From NCBI RefSeq assembly GCF_013389665.1, contig NZ_CP058316.1, positions 558,001 through 622,000 of the forward strand: a DNA stretch of 64,000 nt. Reading direction: 5' to 3'. Positions within the stretch are counted from its first letter, which is position 1, and each line of letters begins with the position of its first letter. The notes below the pieces were generated by a model. That model searched no databases. It was not told where the DNA came from and was given only the letters and a program-made list of their open reading frames with translations. The translations under genes were made by a program, and so were the position numbers. This document shows, one piece after another, positions 26,578 to 34,166 of this stretch. This DNA comes from Microbacterium oleivorans. GTDB taxonomy: Bacteria; Actinomycetota; Actinomycetes; Actinomycetales; Microbacteriaceae.

Positions 26578-27744
26578 GTGACTGACAAGCGCGACAAGAA
26601 GACGCCGAAAGCCTCAGCAGCCGACGAGCGGGCGTTCATCGAGGCGAACACCGACGCGAAGTCGCGGTACGGGCGCTTCAACCTCGCCGTCATCGGCGGC
26701 ACCGGCGTCGGCAAGTCCTCGCTCGTCAACGCGGTGTTCGGCCACGACCTCGCGAAGGTCGGAAAAGGCCTGCCCGTCACGCGGGGCGTGAAGTACTACA
26801 GCGATCCCTCTCTCGGCATCTGGGACATCGAAGGGTTCGAGATCGGATCCGCCGCTCCCCCGGCAGACATCTTGCGAGGTCATCTGCGGACGATCTCCGA
26901 ACGCCCGGCCATCGAGCAGGTCTCCGTCGTCTGGTACTGCGTGCTCTCGCAGCTGCCGCGGCTCACACAGCCCGACATCGACATGATCCGCGAGCTCGAT
27001 GCCGCGGGGCTGCCCGTCATCCTCGTGCTCACCAAGGTCGATTGGTCGAAGAACCCGATCACGGGCAAGCGCAGCGCACCGGACGACGTGACCGAGTTCC
27101 AGGAATGGCTCGAACACCCCGTCGATGGCGATGGCCGGCCGATCCACATCCCGATTCAGCGCGTCATCCTCACCTCCACCGCCGGCAAGCACGGGAAGGG
27201 CAAGGGGCACGGCCTCGGTGAGCTCGTGGCCGAGACCCTGACCCTCTCGCCGGACAACGAGAAGGACGCCTTTCGCATCGCGCAGAGACTCAACCTCCCG
27301 TGGAAGCGCGAACTCGCCCGCCCCGTCATCACCGGTGCCGCAGGAGCCGCAGCGGCAGCCGCGGCGGTTCCCGTTCCGGTTGCCGACGCCGTGGTTCTCG
27401 CGCCGATCCAGCTCGCGATGATGGGCCGGATCGCGGCGATCTACGACCTCGAGCTCACCACGATGATGTCGGCGGGAGCCCTCGCTCAGCTCGGCGTCCA
27501 GATCAGCGGACAGGCGCTGGCGCGGAGCTTCCTCAAACTCATCCCCGGTGCCGGGAGCGTCATCAACGCGGGAGTCGCCTTCGCCCTCACCGCCGCCACC
27601 GGCGAGGGCTGGCTGCGGCTGTGCGAGAACGTGCACACCGGCAAGATCGACGTCTCGAAGGTCACCGATTCGTGGGGCGACTACGCACCCGGGTTGCTCG
27701 AGGTCGTACGCAAGATGGCGGAGCGGCGCGTGCTGAAGCGCTGA
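26578..27744 (+). CDS. GTPase with C-terminal DUF697-type membrane domain
   Basis: Translation-factor-class GTPase of 388 residues. G1 is GGTGVGKSSLVNAVFG at about 39-54, G2 lies around TRGVKYY, G3 is DIEGF (Gly kept, Pro absent), G4 is LTKVDW near 152, and a G5-like TSTAGK lies near 200. From about 245 a hydrophobic Ala-rich segment and a DUF697-like helical region (LELTTMMSAGALAQLGVQIS, LKLIPGAGSVINAGVAFALT) suggest membrane association. GTG 26578 is taken as start; AGAGGG lies upstream. Related proteins are thought to respond to membrane or stress cues; the role here is unknown. Confidence 0.82.
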   Translation: MTDKRDKKTPKASAADERAFIEANTDAKSRYGRFNLAVIGGTGVGKSSLVNAVFGHDLAKVGKGLPVTRGVKYYSDPSLGIWDIEGFEIGSAAPPADILRGHLRTISERPAIEQVSVVWYCVLSQLPRLTQPDIDMIRELDAAGLPVILVLTKVDWSKNPITGKRSAPDDVTEFQEWLEHPVDGDGRPIHIPIQRVILTSTAGKHGKGKGHGLGELVAETLTLSPDNEKDAFRIAQRLNLPWKRELARPVITGAAGAAAAAAAVPVPVADAVVLAPIQLAMMGRIAAIYDLELTTMMSAGALAQLGVQISGQALARSFLKLIPGAGSVINAGVAFALTAATGEGWLRLCENVHTGKIDVSKVTDSWGDYAPGLLEVVRKMAERRVLKR

Positions 27745-27831
27745 CACACTGATGGTGCGGCTGAGTGTAGGGCGCCGGCGGGCGGGACGACAGTGGCGGA
27801 TGCCGCGGCCCCGCCGCACCATGATGGGTCC

Positions 27832-28230
27832 ATGAGCTCCGCGCGCAGTGTGACCCGCACCGTCGTCCGTCGGCTGACGCGGTGGGGCACGGCATCCGTG
27901 CTCGTCGGTGGGGCATTCGCGTTCCCGCGACGCACGCGCGGGTTCGGAGTGCAGACCCTGATGTGGGGCGCGATCGACCTCGCGCTCGCGGCGGTCACCC
28001 GCGGGAGGGGCGAGGTCCCGAAGACGCAGACCCTGCGCCGCATCCTGCTCGTGAACACCGTGCTCGATGTCGGCTACGTCGCCGCGGGCGCCCATCTCAC
28101 CGTCCGGACGCCGACGTTCGGCAACCGCGTGCGACCCGCCGACGCGCGCGGTCACGGCCTGGCCGTCGTCCTGCAGGGGGCGGCGCTGTTCGTCATCGAT
28201 CTGACCGCCGCCCGGCGCCTGCGCCGCTGA
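27832..28230 (+). CDS. Small membrane protein, unknown (DUF6992-like)
   Basis: Membrane protein of 132 residues: a basic N-terminus, then three to four hydrophobic segments (TLMWGAIDLALAAV, ILLVNTVLDVGYVAAGAHL, GHGLAVVLQGAALFVIDLTA) and a basic tail RRLRR. The pattern WGAIDLALA...NTVLDVGYV...GHG.AVVLQG.LFV.D matches a widespread family of small membrane proteins without known function. ATG 27832 is chosen over an earlier in-frame GTG because the charged N-terminus begins there. It follows the GTPase gene by 87 bases on the same strand. Confidence 0.7.
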   Translation: MSSARSVTRTVVRRLTRWGTASVLVGGAFAFPRRTRGFGVQTLMWGAIDLALAAVTRGRGEVPKTQTLRRILLVNTVLDVGYVAAGAHLTVRTPTFGNRVRPADARGHGLAVVLQGAALFVIDLTAARRLRR

Positions 28231-28312
28231 CACCCGATCAGCCCTGACGATCGGGCCATTCCGCTCGGGCCAGCTGGCGCAGCCGCCGAAGCACGTGCGA
28301 CTGCGCCAGCGG

Positions 28313-29605
28313 TCAACGCGGACGGGAGGCCGACCCTGCTGCGTCACCGCCTTCCGGCGTCACGCGAGACAACTCCGCGATCCGTGCTCGCGCCCGCTCG
28401 GCACGCATCTCGGCTCGGGCATCTCCCCCCGTCGGCGCATCAGCGATCCGTCGGAGAGCTTCGAGCGCTTCGCCGACCCGCCCTGCCCCGCCATACAGCT
28501 CCGCGAGCGCCGCGAGCGCTCGCGTGTCTCCCGGCTCCGCTGACTCCTCACTTCGACGCAACGCCGCTTCGGCGCGCGCCGCACCACCACCCAGCGCAGC
28601 AGGCATCGCCAGGTACCAGCGGCCCATCAGATAGTTGGCCACCGCGTGATCAGGATTGGCGCGGAGCATCCGTCGCAACCGGCTCCCCGCCACGAGGCTC
28701 GGCAGAATCCGCAGCGCGAGCGGCCTGTGCACCAGCACGAGGCCCCGGAGGCGAGCCCGTTGCGCGAGCAGATCATGGGAGGCGGGATCGACGCGATCGA
28801 GGAGCGCGAGCAAGGAGTGCAATCGGCGGAAGGCTGCGGGGGGTAGCGACCCGTCCGCGGCGAGCGCCGAACTCGTCCGCTGGTCGAACGCGCGCGCGGC
28901 GCGACTCCCCCGCCCGCTGTGAGCGCGCGCCGACCGGCTCCCCGCTCGAGCGCCGCCGACGGCATCGAAGACGTCGCCGAGCTCGGCGTACATCGACACG
29001 ATCGCCGCTTTCGTCTTGACCGCAATTCGGGCCGCGGCATCCGCTCGGCCCGAACTCAAGTCCGGAACGATCGGCTCGCCGAACGCGATCCGAGCGCGGG
29101 CACGTCGGCGGAACCACCGCGCCCCGGGCGGCAGAACATCATCCGTTCCCGTCATCGCCACGGGGATCACCGGAACATCTGACGCGACCGCGAATCGAAA
29201 CGCGCCCGCGTGGAACGGCAGCAGGTCGCCGCCGGTGTTGCGTGTTCCCTCGGGGTACACGCAGAGCATGTCGCCGGCGTCGATCACGCGTCGCACTGCG
29301 CGCAGAGTGTCGGGCGTGGGCTGTTCGCGATCGACCGGGATGCCGTACCAGGCCGTCGTCCAGACCCGAGAAAGACGGGTCTCGAAGCTCTCGCGTTTCG
29401 TGAGGAACCACACCGGCCGGCCGACGGCGAACCCGACGACCGTCTCGACCAGGAAATGGTCGAAGTAGCTGCGGTGGTTGGGCACGAGCACGAACGGCCC
29501 GTCGGTCGGGAGGTTCTCGAGTCCCACGATGCCGTCGAGGTGCCGACGAACGAGCACGTGGATCATCGGCGCGCTGACGCGGCGCACGATGACGTCGGCA
29601 CGCAT
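28313..29605 (-). CDS. Lysophospholipid acyltransferase (PlsC-like) with C-terminal extension
   Basis: Acyltransferase of the PlsC/AGPAT family, 430 residues. The catalytic HX4D motif is NHRSYFDHF near residue 43, and the acyl-acceptor motif is VYPEGTRNTGG near 117; PVIPVAMTGTDDVLPPG is block IV. The core ends near 215. The remaining 200 residues are Arg/Ala-rich helices resembling TPR-like pairs (AALRRSEESAEPGDTRALAA), unusual for a 220-260-residue family. It should acylate lysophosphatidic acid or a related lipid at the membrane. It starts one base after the ribB stop, so the two form an operon. Confidence 0.85.
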   Translation of the reverse strand: MRADVIVRRVSAPMIHVLVRRHLDGIVGLENLPTDGPFVLVPNHRSYFDHFLVETVVGFAVGRPVWFLTKRESFETRLSRVWTTAWYGIPVDREQPTPDTLRAVRRVIDAGDMLCVYPEGTRNTGGDLLPFHAGAFRFAVASDVPVIPVAMTGTDDVLPPGARWFRRRARARIAFGEPIVPDLSSGRADAAARIAVKTKAAIVSMYAELGDVFDAVGGARAGSRSARAHSGRGSRAARAFDQRTSSALAADGSLPPAAFRRLHSLLALLDRVDPASHDLLAQRARLRGLVLVHRPLALRILPSLVAGSRLRRMLRANPDHAVANYLMGRWYLAMPAALGGGAARAEAALRRSEESAEPGDTRALAALAELYGGAGRVGEALEALRRIADAPTGGDARAEMRAERARARIAELSRVTPEGGDAAGSASRPR

Positions 29606-29606
29606 G

Positions 29607-30278
29607 TCAGTCGTTCCGTTCGAGCAGGTATGTCCGCAGCTGCTCGATGCTCGTCATCAGCAGACCGTGGCGGGCGGCGAAACGGCGCAGGGCGTCGCGG
29701 CGGAGCATCTCTCCGTCCTCGCCGATGATCTCGACGATCACCCCGGCTGGCGCGCATCCGGCCAGCCGCGCCACGTCGACCGAGGCCTCGGTGTGCCCGG
29801 GACGGACGAGCACTCCCCCATCCCGTGCGATGAGCGGGAAGATGTGGCCCGGGCGCTGCAGGTCGTCGGCGCTCCCCGTCACGGCGAGCGCGATTGTCGT
29901 GGCGCGCTCCGCCGCCGAGATGCCCGTCGTCACACCGTTCGCGGGGGTTCCGTCGATCGACACGGTGAAGGCCGTGCCGCGGTGGTCCCCGTTGACCGCG
30001 ACCATCGGCGACAGGTCGAGCTCGCGGGCTCGCCCAGCGGTCAGCGTGAGGCAGACGAGGCCCCGCGCGTGAGTGATCATGAAGGTGACGACGTCCGACG
30101 TGGCGTGTTCGGCGGCGACGACGAGGTCTCCTTCGTTCTCACGGTCTTCGTCGTCGACCATGACCACCATCTCGCCGCGCCCGATTGCGGCGATCACCTC
30201 TCGGATGGGGTCGAAGACCTGCTCGTTCGTTGCCTGGTTGGCGACGTCGCCGCCTCTCCGCTCGATCTCGGTTTCCAT
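29607..30278 (-). CDS. ribB: 3,4-dihydroxy-2-butanone-4-phosphate synthase
   Basis: Riboflavin-pathway enzyme that turns ribulose 5-phosphate into 3,4-dihydroxy-2-butanone 4-phosphate plus formate. It has 223 residues, the stand-alone RibB size, without the GTP cyclohydrolase II half. Catalytic and metal residues are present: VDDEDRENEGDLVVAAEHA near 42, THARGLVCLTL, then RPGHIFPLIARDGGVLVR and GHTEASVDVARLAG. ATG 30278 has a strong GGAGGAGG site nine bases upstream. No other rib gene is nearby and no FMN riboswitch pattern is visible in the leader. Confidence 0.93.
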   Translation of the reverse strand: METEIERRGGDVANQATNEQVFDPIREVIAAIGRGEMVVMVDDEDRENEGDLVVAAEHATSDVVTFMITHARGLVCLTLTAGRARELDLSPMVAVNGDHRGTAFTVSIDGTPANGVTTGISAAERATTIALAVTGSADDLQRPGHIFPLIARDGGVLVRPGHTEASVDVARLAGCAPAGVIVEIIGEDGEMLRRDALRRFAARHGLLMTSIEQLRTYLLERND

Positions 30279-30366
30279 GTCGTTTCCTCCTCCGGCCAAA
30301 CGGCCGCATATCGCTCGATCACCCATCAAGTACGTGCCGTATCATTACGTGTGACGCCATGTAAAT

Positions 30367-30410
30367 GGCTTGACCCGACGATAGATCTGCCATACGTGGC
30401 GAGTCAAGCC
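30367..30410. promoter_or_regulatory. Inverted repeat between ribB and MMPL gene
   Basis: Eight-base arms GGCTTGAC (30367-30374) and GTCAAGCC (30403-30410), 28 bases apart, in the 219-base divergent region between ribB and the MMPL gene. The left arm contains a TTGACC -35-like box for rightward transcription. The MarR protein encoded after the transporter gene is a candidate binder, but MarR sites usually have closer half-sites. Confidence 0.35.
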
Positions 30411-30497
30411 CGAAATTCGGCGGAAGTTCTCGGTACAGCACGTCGATGTGGGATATACATGTTGCATCACGCATGTCGACCTCTGGAGCTGTCCCCT

Positions 30498-32696
30498 GTG
30501 AAGAAGATCACCGCATTCGTCATCCGTCGCCCGCGTTCCGTGCTCGCAGTGTGGGCGCTGCTCTTCGTCCTCGGCGCACTACTCGCCCTCCGCCTCGATG
30601 GCGCACTCAGTGGCGGGGGCTTCTCGAACCCCCGCGCCGAGGCCGCCGTTGCGCAGAAGACACTGCAGAGCACGTTCGGTGAATCACCGCAGCAGCTGGT
30701 CGTCGTCCTTCGCTCGGACGCCCCGGTGGCCGTCGCCGATATCGAGACCGCTGCCCGACTCGCCACGGACGCCGGTGCGGAGTCGATCGCGGGTCCCGCG
30801 GATCAGCCCGACCTCAGCTCCCCCGACGAACGGACCGTCGCGCTCATCGCCGGTTTCGACGACGACAGCACGACCGTGCAGAACCTCGTGCCGGATCTGC
30901 AGGCCGAACTGAATGCCGCCGGACTTGCCGCCGACGGATACGTGACCGGTCAGCCCGCGCTCGACTTCCAGCTCAACGCGCACTCGAAGGCCGACGCGCT
31001 GCGAGCCGAAGTGATCGTGTTCCCGGTGCTCATCGTCGTGCTGCTCGTCGTCTTCGGGTCGGTGGTGGCGACGCTCCTCCCCCTGCTCGTCGCGGGGTCG
31101 GCGCTGATGATCTCGCTCGGGTTCGGCACGCTCGCGACGCAGGTGACCGAGATCTCGAACCTGTACTCGAACATCGTCTCGATGATCGGCCTCGCCGTCG
31201 CCGTGGACTACTCGCTGTTCATCATCAAGCGCTTCCGGGAGGAACTGGCCGCCGGCCGGACGACGCCCGATGCGGTCATGGAGACGATGGCGACGGCCGG
31301 GCATTCCGTCCTCTTCAGCGGCATAGCCGTGGCGGTGGCGCTGTCGGCTCTGTTCATCCCGCAAGTGATGGCACTGACGAGCATCGCCCTGGGCGGGGTG
31401 GTCGTGGCGCTCGTAGCCCTCGCCGTGACGATGCTGGCACTGCCGGCAGCGCTCGTGCTCATCGGACCGCGCATCGACGCCGGCCGCATCCCCTTCCTCA
31501 CCCGTCGTGCGAAGCCTCCCGTCACGAAAGCCGCCGTCGTGTCGTCGCGAATCCGCCGTCCGGGTCTCGTCGGTGCGGCGGGTGCCCTCGTCCTCGCGAT
31601 CGTCGCCCTGCCGGTTCTCGGGCTCTCGCTGCAGTCGCCCGTCGCGAGCGCGACCGTTCTGCCGGCTGACGACCCGGCCCGGCAGGGTCTGGAGCTGCTC
31701 GAAAGCGAGATCGGACAGCAGGGGCTCTTTCCGGTCGATGTCATCGTGACCTTCCCGGCGGGAGCGGAGCCGTCCCGCGCGCTCGACCAGACGGCGACGG
31801 CGAGTGCCTGGCTCGCGGAGCGGGATGGCGTCGAGTCGGTGCTGGATGCCGCGACTCTCGCGCCGGCCGGAAGCCCCGGCGCGCTCGCCCTCGAAGCCGG
31901 CACGACGCCCGAGCCGCTGCAGCGCCTCTGGAGTGCGGAGGGCGGCCGCATCTCGACCCGCTTCCTGGCAACGACGTCCGAGGGCCCCGACTCGGTGGCG
32001 GCGCACGACCTGGTGGTCGAGGTGCGGAACGGTCTGAGCGGTCAGCTCGATGATGGTGCGAAGGTGGTGGTCACGGGGGCCACGGCCCAGGGGCTCGACT
32101 TCGATGACACGTTGATCGGCAGCATCCCGTTGATCGCCGTCGTCGTTCTCGTGCTGACGTTCGCGATGCTCGCGTTCGCGTGGCGGTCGGTGATCCTGCC
32201 CCTGCTCGCGCTGGGCTTCAACCTCTTGGTGGTCGGTGCGAGCGTCGGCGCGTTGACGCTCGTGCAGGGGTTGATCAGTAATGAACCGCTGAACTCCGTG
32301 ACGCCGATCCTGCTGCTCGCCGTGATGTTCGGACTCAGCATGGATTACATGGTGATCATCATGTCGCGCATGCGCGAGCTGTATCGGGGCGGTCTGCCGT
32401 TCGATCAGGCCGTGCTGCGGGGCGCGGCTGTCACCCGCGGGATGATCAACAGCGCGGCGCTCATCATGGTGGCGGTGTTCCTGTCGTTCACGACCGCGCA
32501 GATCAGCATCGTGCGCGAGATCGGCATCGGCCTGGCGATCGCCGTCGTGTTGGATGCCGTCGTCATCCGGATGCTGGTGATGCCGAGCGTTCTGCGGGCG
32601 ATCGGTCCGCGGGCGTTCGGGCGGCGGGAATCCTCGCCCGATGTTCCGTGGGCTACCTCTGCGGCCGAGTCGCCGGCGGAGGCCGTGTCGCGCTGA
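30498..32696 (+). CDS. MMPL-family RND transporter
   Basis: Large membrane exporter of the MMPL (RND superfamily) group, 732 residues. Membrane segment 1 is VLAVWALLFVLGALLALRL. A first periplasmic loop follows (FSNPRAEAAVAQKTLQSTFG), then a five-helix block with the family motifs AVDYSLFIIKRFREEL and MATAGHSVLFSGIAVAVAL. The second half repeats the plan, with MFGLSMDYMVIIMSRMRELY near 605 and the Asp residues used for proton coupling. Homologues export lipids, siderophores or drugs. The GTG start at 30498 follows a TGGAG element. A MarR regulator follows on the same strand. Confidence 0.92.
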   Translation: MKKITAFVIRRPRSVLAVWALLFVLGALLALRLDGALSGGGFSNPRAEAAVAQKTLQSTFGESPQQLVVVLRSDAPVAVADIETAARLATDAGAESIAGPADQPDLSSPDERTVALIAGFDDDSTTVQNLVPDLQAELNAAGLAADGYVTGQPALDFQLNAHSKADALRAEVIVFPVLIVVLLVVFGSVVATLLPLLVAGSALMISLGFGTLATQVTEISNLYSNIVSMIGLAVAVDYSLFIIKRFREELAAGRTTPDAVMETMATAGHSVLFSGIAVAVALSALFIPQVMALTSIALGGVVVALVALAVTMLALPAALVLIGPRIDAGRIPFLTRRAKPPVTKAAVVSSRIRRPGLVGAAGALVLAIVALPVLGLSLQSPVASATVLPADDPARQGLELLESEIGQQGLFPVDVIVTFPAGAEPSRALDQTATASAWLAERDGVESVLDAATLAPAGSPGALALEAGTTPEPLQRLWSAEGGRISTRFLATTSEGPDSVAAHDLVVEVRNGLSGQLDDGAKVVVTGATAQGLDFDDTLIGSIPLIAVVVLVLTFAMLAFAWRSVILPLLALGFNLLVVGASVGALTLVQGLISNEPLNSVTPILLLAVMFGLSMDYMVIIMSRMRELYRGGLPFDQAVLRGAAVTRGMINSAALIMVAVFLSFTTAQISIVREIGIGLAIAVVLDAVVIRMLVMPSVLRAIGPRAFGRRESSPDVPWATSAAESPAEAVSR

Positions 32697-32802
32697 CGCG
32701 GTGCGGGGGTCGGTCGGGGCGCGTGCCGACCGGCCCTCTGCCGCGCGTGCTGGCACAATGGCTGGAGCTTCATCGTCCGCTTTCGAACGGCTGGATCCCC
32801 GC

Positions 32803-33306
32803 ATGACCGATGCTGACTCGACCACTGCTACGTCCGATGGTGTGCCGGGGCTCGCGCCGCTCGAGCTGCGGTATCTGGTGCTGGCCGCGCAGCGGGAGGG
32901 CAACCGCGCGCTGGGTCGCCGGCTCGAGCCGTTCGGTCTGACGTCGTCGCAGTTCGAGATCGTGCTGGTGCTGGCCGAGTACGGTCCGATCACGCTGAAG
33001 GAGCTGGGCGAGCTGATCGTCTGCGAGCTCGGCAGCCCGAGCCGCATCGTCGACACGCTCGTGCGTCGGGGCTTCGTGGAACGGTCGACACACGCGTCCG
33101 ATCGACGCGCCGTCGCCCTGCAGCTGACCGTCGCGGGGAAAGCGCTCGTGCCGCAGCTGCGTGAGATCGAACGATCTACCGACGAGCGGGCGCGCGCCGA
33201 GCTCGATCACGCCGACCTCACCGGCCTGGCGAACGCGCTTCGGCAGTACTTGGACGGAAGCGAGTACGGGCAGGTTCTGGATCGGCGGTTTGGGGCGGGG
33301 CGCTGA
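32803..33306 (+). CDS. MarR-family transcriptional regulator
   Basis: Winged-helix MarR regulator, 167 residues. The domain is FGLTSSQFEIVLVLAEYGPI, TLKELGELIVCELGSPSRIV, DTLVRRGFVERSTHASDRRA, VALQLTVAGKALVPQ, the canonical order helix-turn-helix then beta wing (DRR). It probably controls the MMPL exporter encoded 106 bases upstream. ATG 32803 is chosen; an in-frame ATG at 32758 is possible. Its 3' end overlaps the opposite-strand sigma fragment by 89 bases, evidence that the fragment was left over or moved in. Confidence 0.9.
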   Translation: MTDADSTTATSDGVPGLAPLELRYLVLAAQREGNRALGRRLEPFGLTSSQFEIVLVLAEYGPITLKELGELIVCELGSPSRIVDTLVRRGFVERSTHASDRRAVALQLTVAGKALVPQLREIERSTDERARAELDHADLTGLANALRQYLDGSEYGQVLDRRFGAGR

Positions 33307-33541
33307 GGGTCGCCGCGAAGTGCCGCCCTGGCGCCCATTCACGTAACTCGCTTCGCAACCGAGCTTTGGCCCTCGACAGGCGAGACTTCACCGTCCCCTC
33401 GGGGATTCCGAGGGCGGCCGCCGCGTCCCGAGTGCTGAGTTCGTGCACGACACAGAGCAAGAGCACCTTCGATTCGCGGGCGCTCAAGCTGCTCAATGAG
33501 TCTCGGACCGCGACGGCGACGGGTGGTGCGGTTGGGCTCAA
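33218..33541 (-). pseudogene. ECF sigma factor, region 4 fragment
   Basis: About 107 codons that encode only sigma region 4: LSARESKVLLLCVVHELSTR then DAAAALGIPEGTVKSRLSRA, KARLRSELREW. Region 2 (core and -10 binding) is absent; upstream the frame is closed by TGA seven codons before 33541. The minus-strand frame one step away just upstream reads DDLVSEILDAIGEPPRQAEV, which could be part of the lost linker and thus a frameshift. The fragment overlaps the MarR gene end by 89 bases. It marks the junction with the defence island. Confidence 0.65.
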
Positions 33542-33996
33542 ACTTCCGCCTGTCGAGGCGGCTCACCGATGGCATCGAGGATCTCGCTGACGAGGTCGTC
33601 CGCTCCGCGTCGCATCGGGCGGGGCTGTACCTGTCGTCGGCATGGACCGAGGCATATGGTCTGGAACCGGATACAAGCAAAGTCATGACGGAATCGATCC
33701 GCGCTGTTGAAGCAGCAGCGGGTCCGCGGGTCCTGCCAGAGGACAAACGGGCTACGCTCGGGAAGATCGTCGCGTCCCTGAAGAGCCGGACGGATTGGCA
33801 CCTGGTTCTCGACCGGCGGGACGACGACCATCCGGACCATCATGCCGTTGTTGTGGGGATGATTGAGACTCTGGCGTTCGCGCAGAGAGATCGCCACGCC
33901 GGCGCTCCGCCGACTGTCCTCCAGGCGCAAGGTCATGTTCAGGTGGCGGCGAATCTCGTCAATTGGTTCTCAACCGGCGTGGTCGAATTCGATTGA
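33541..33996 (+). pseudogene. C-terminal fragment of an actinobacterial protein of unknown function
   Basis: About 152 codons. The well-formed part begins FRLSRRLTDGIEDLADEVVR and includes AYGLEPDTSKVMTESIRAVE, DKRATLGKIVASLKS, FAQRDRHAG and VAANLVNWFS. I recall this pattern (conserved pre-HEPN-like helices, ATLG, a D-R-H element, hydrophobic VxWF end) from C-terminal domains of uncharacterised, probably defence-linked actinobacterial proteins. The N-terminal half is missing: to the left of 33541 the frame reads through the antisense of the sigma fragment. No start codon with a ribosome site is visible, so it is likely not expressed. Confidence 0.55.
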
Positions 33997-34166
33997 CTCG
34001 CTCTATCGCTACACGCGAAGTCTCCACTTCTACGTTCAGCCCGGAGCGTATCCTCAAACGCGCAGCGCGCGCTGAGGGCCTCCGAGCGTGTGTCGCCGAC
34101 CCCATAGCCTGCGGGTGGCGCGATGCGCCACCCCAATAGCGGGTCGCTTCGTCCATGGCGAGAGTC

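Noticed and set aside
30279..30497. FMN riboswitch upstream of ribB
   Set aside because: The leader between the ribB start and the divergent gene lacks the conserved paired blocks of an RFN element.
30684..33056. Long minus-strand frame opposite the MMPL gene
   Set aside because: His/Arg/Asp-rich antisense frame; the plus strand encodes clear membrane helices and MMPL motifs.
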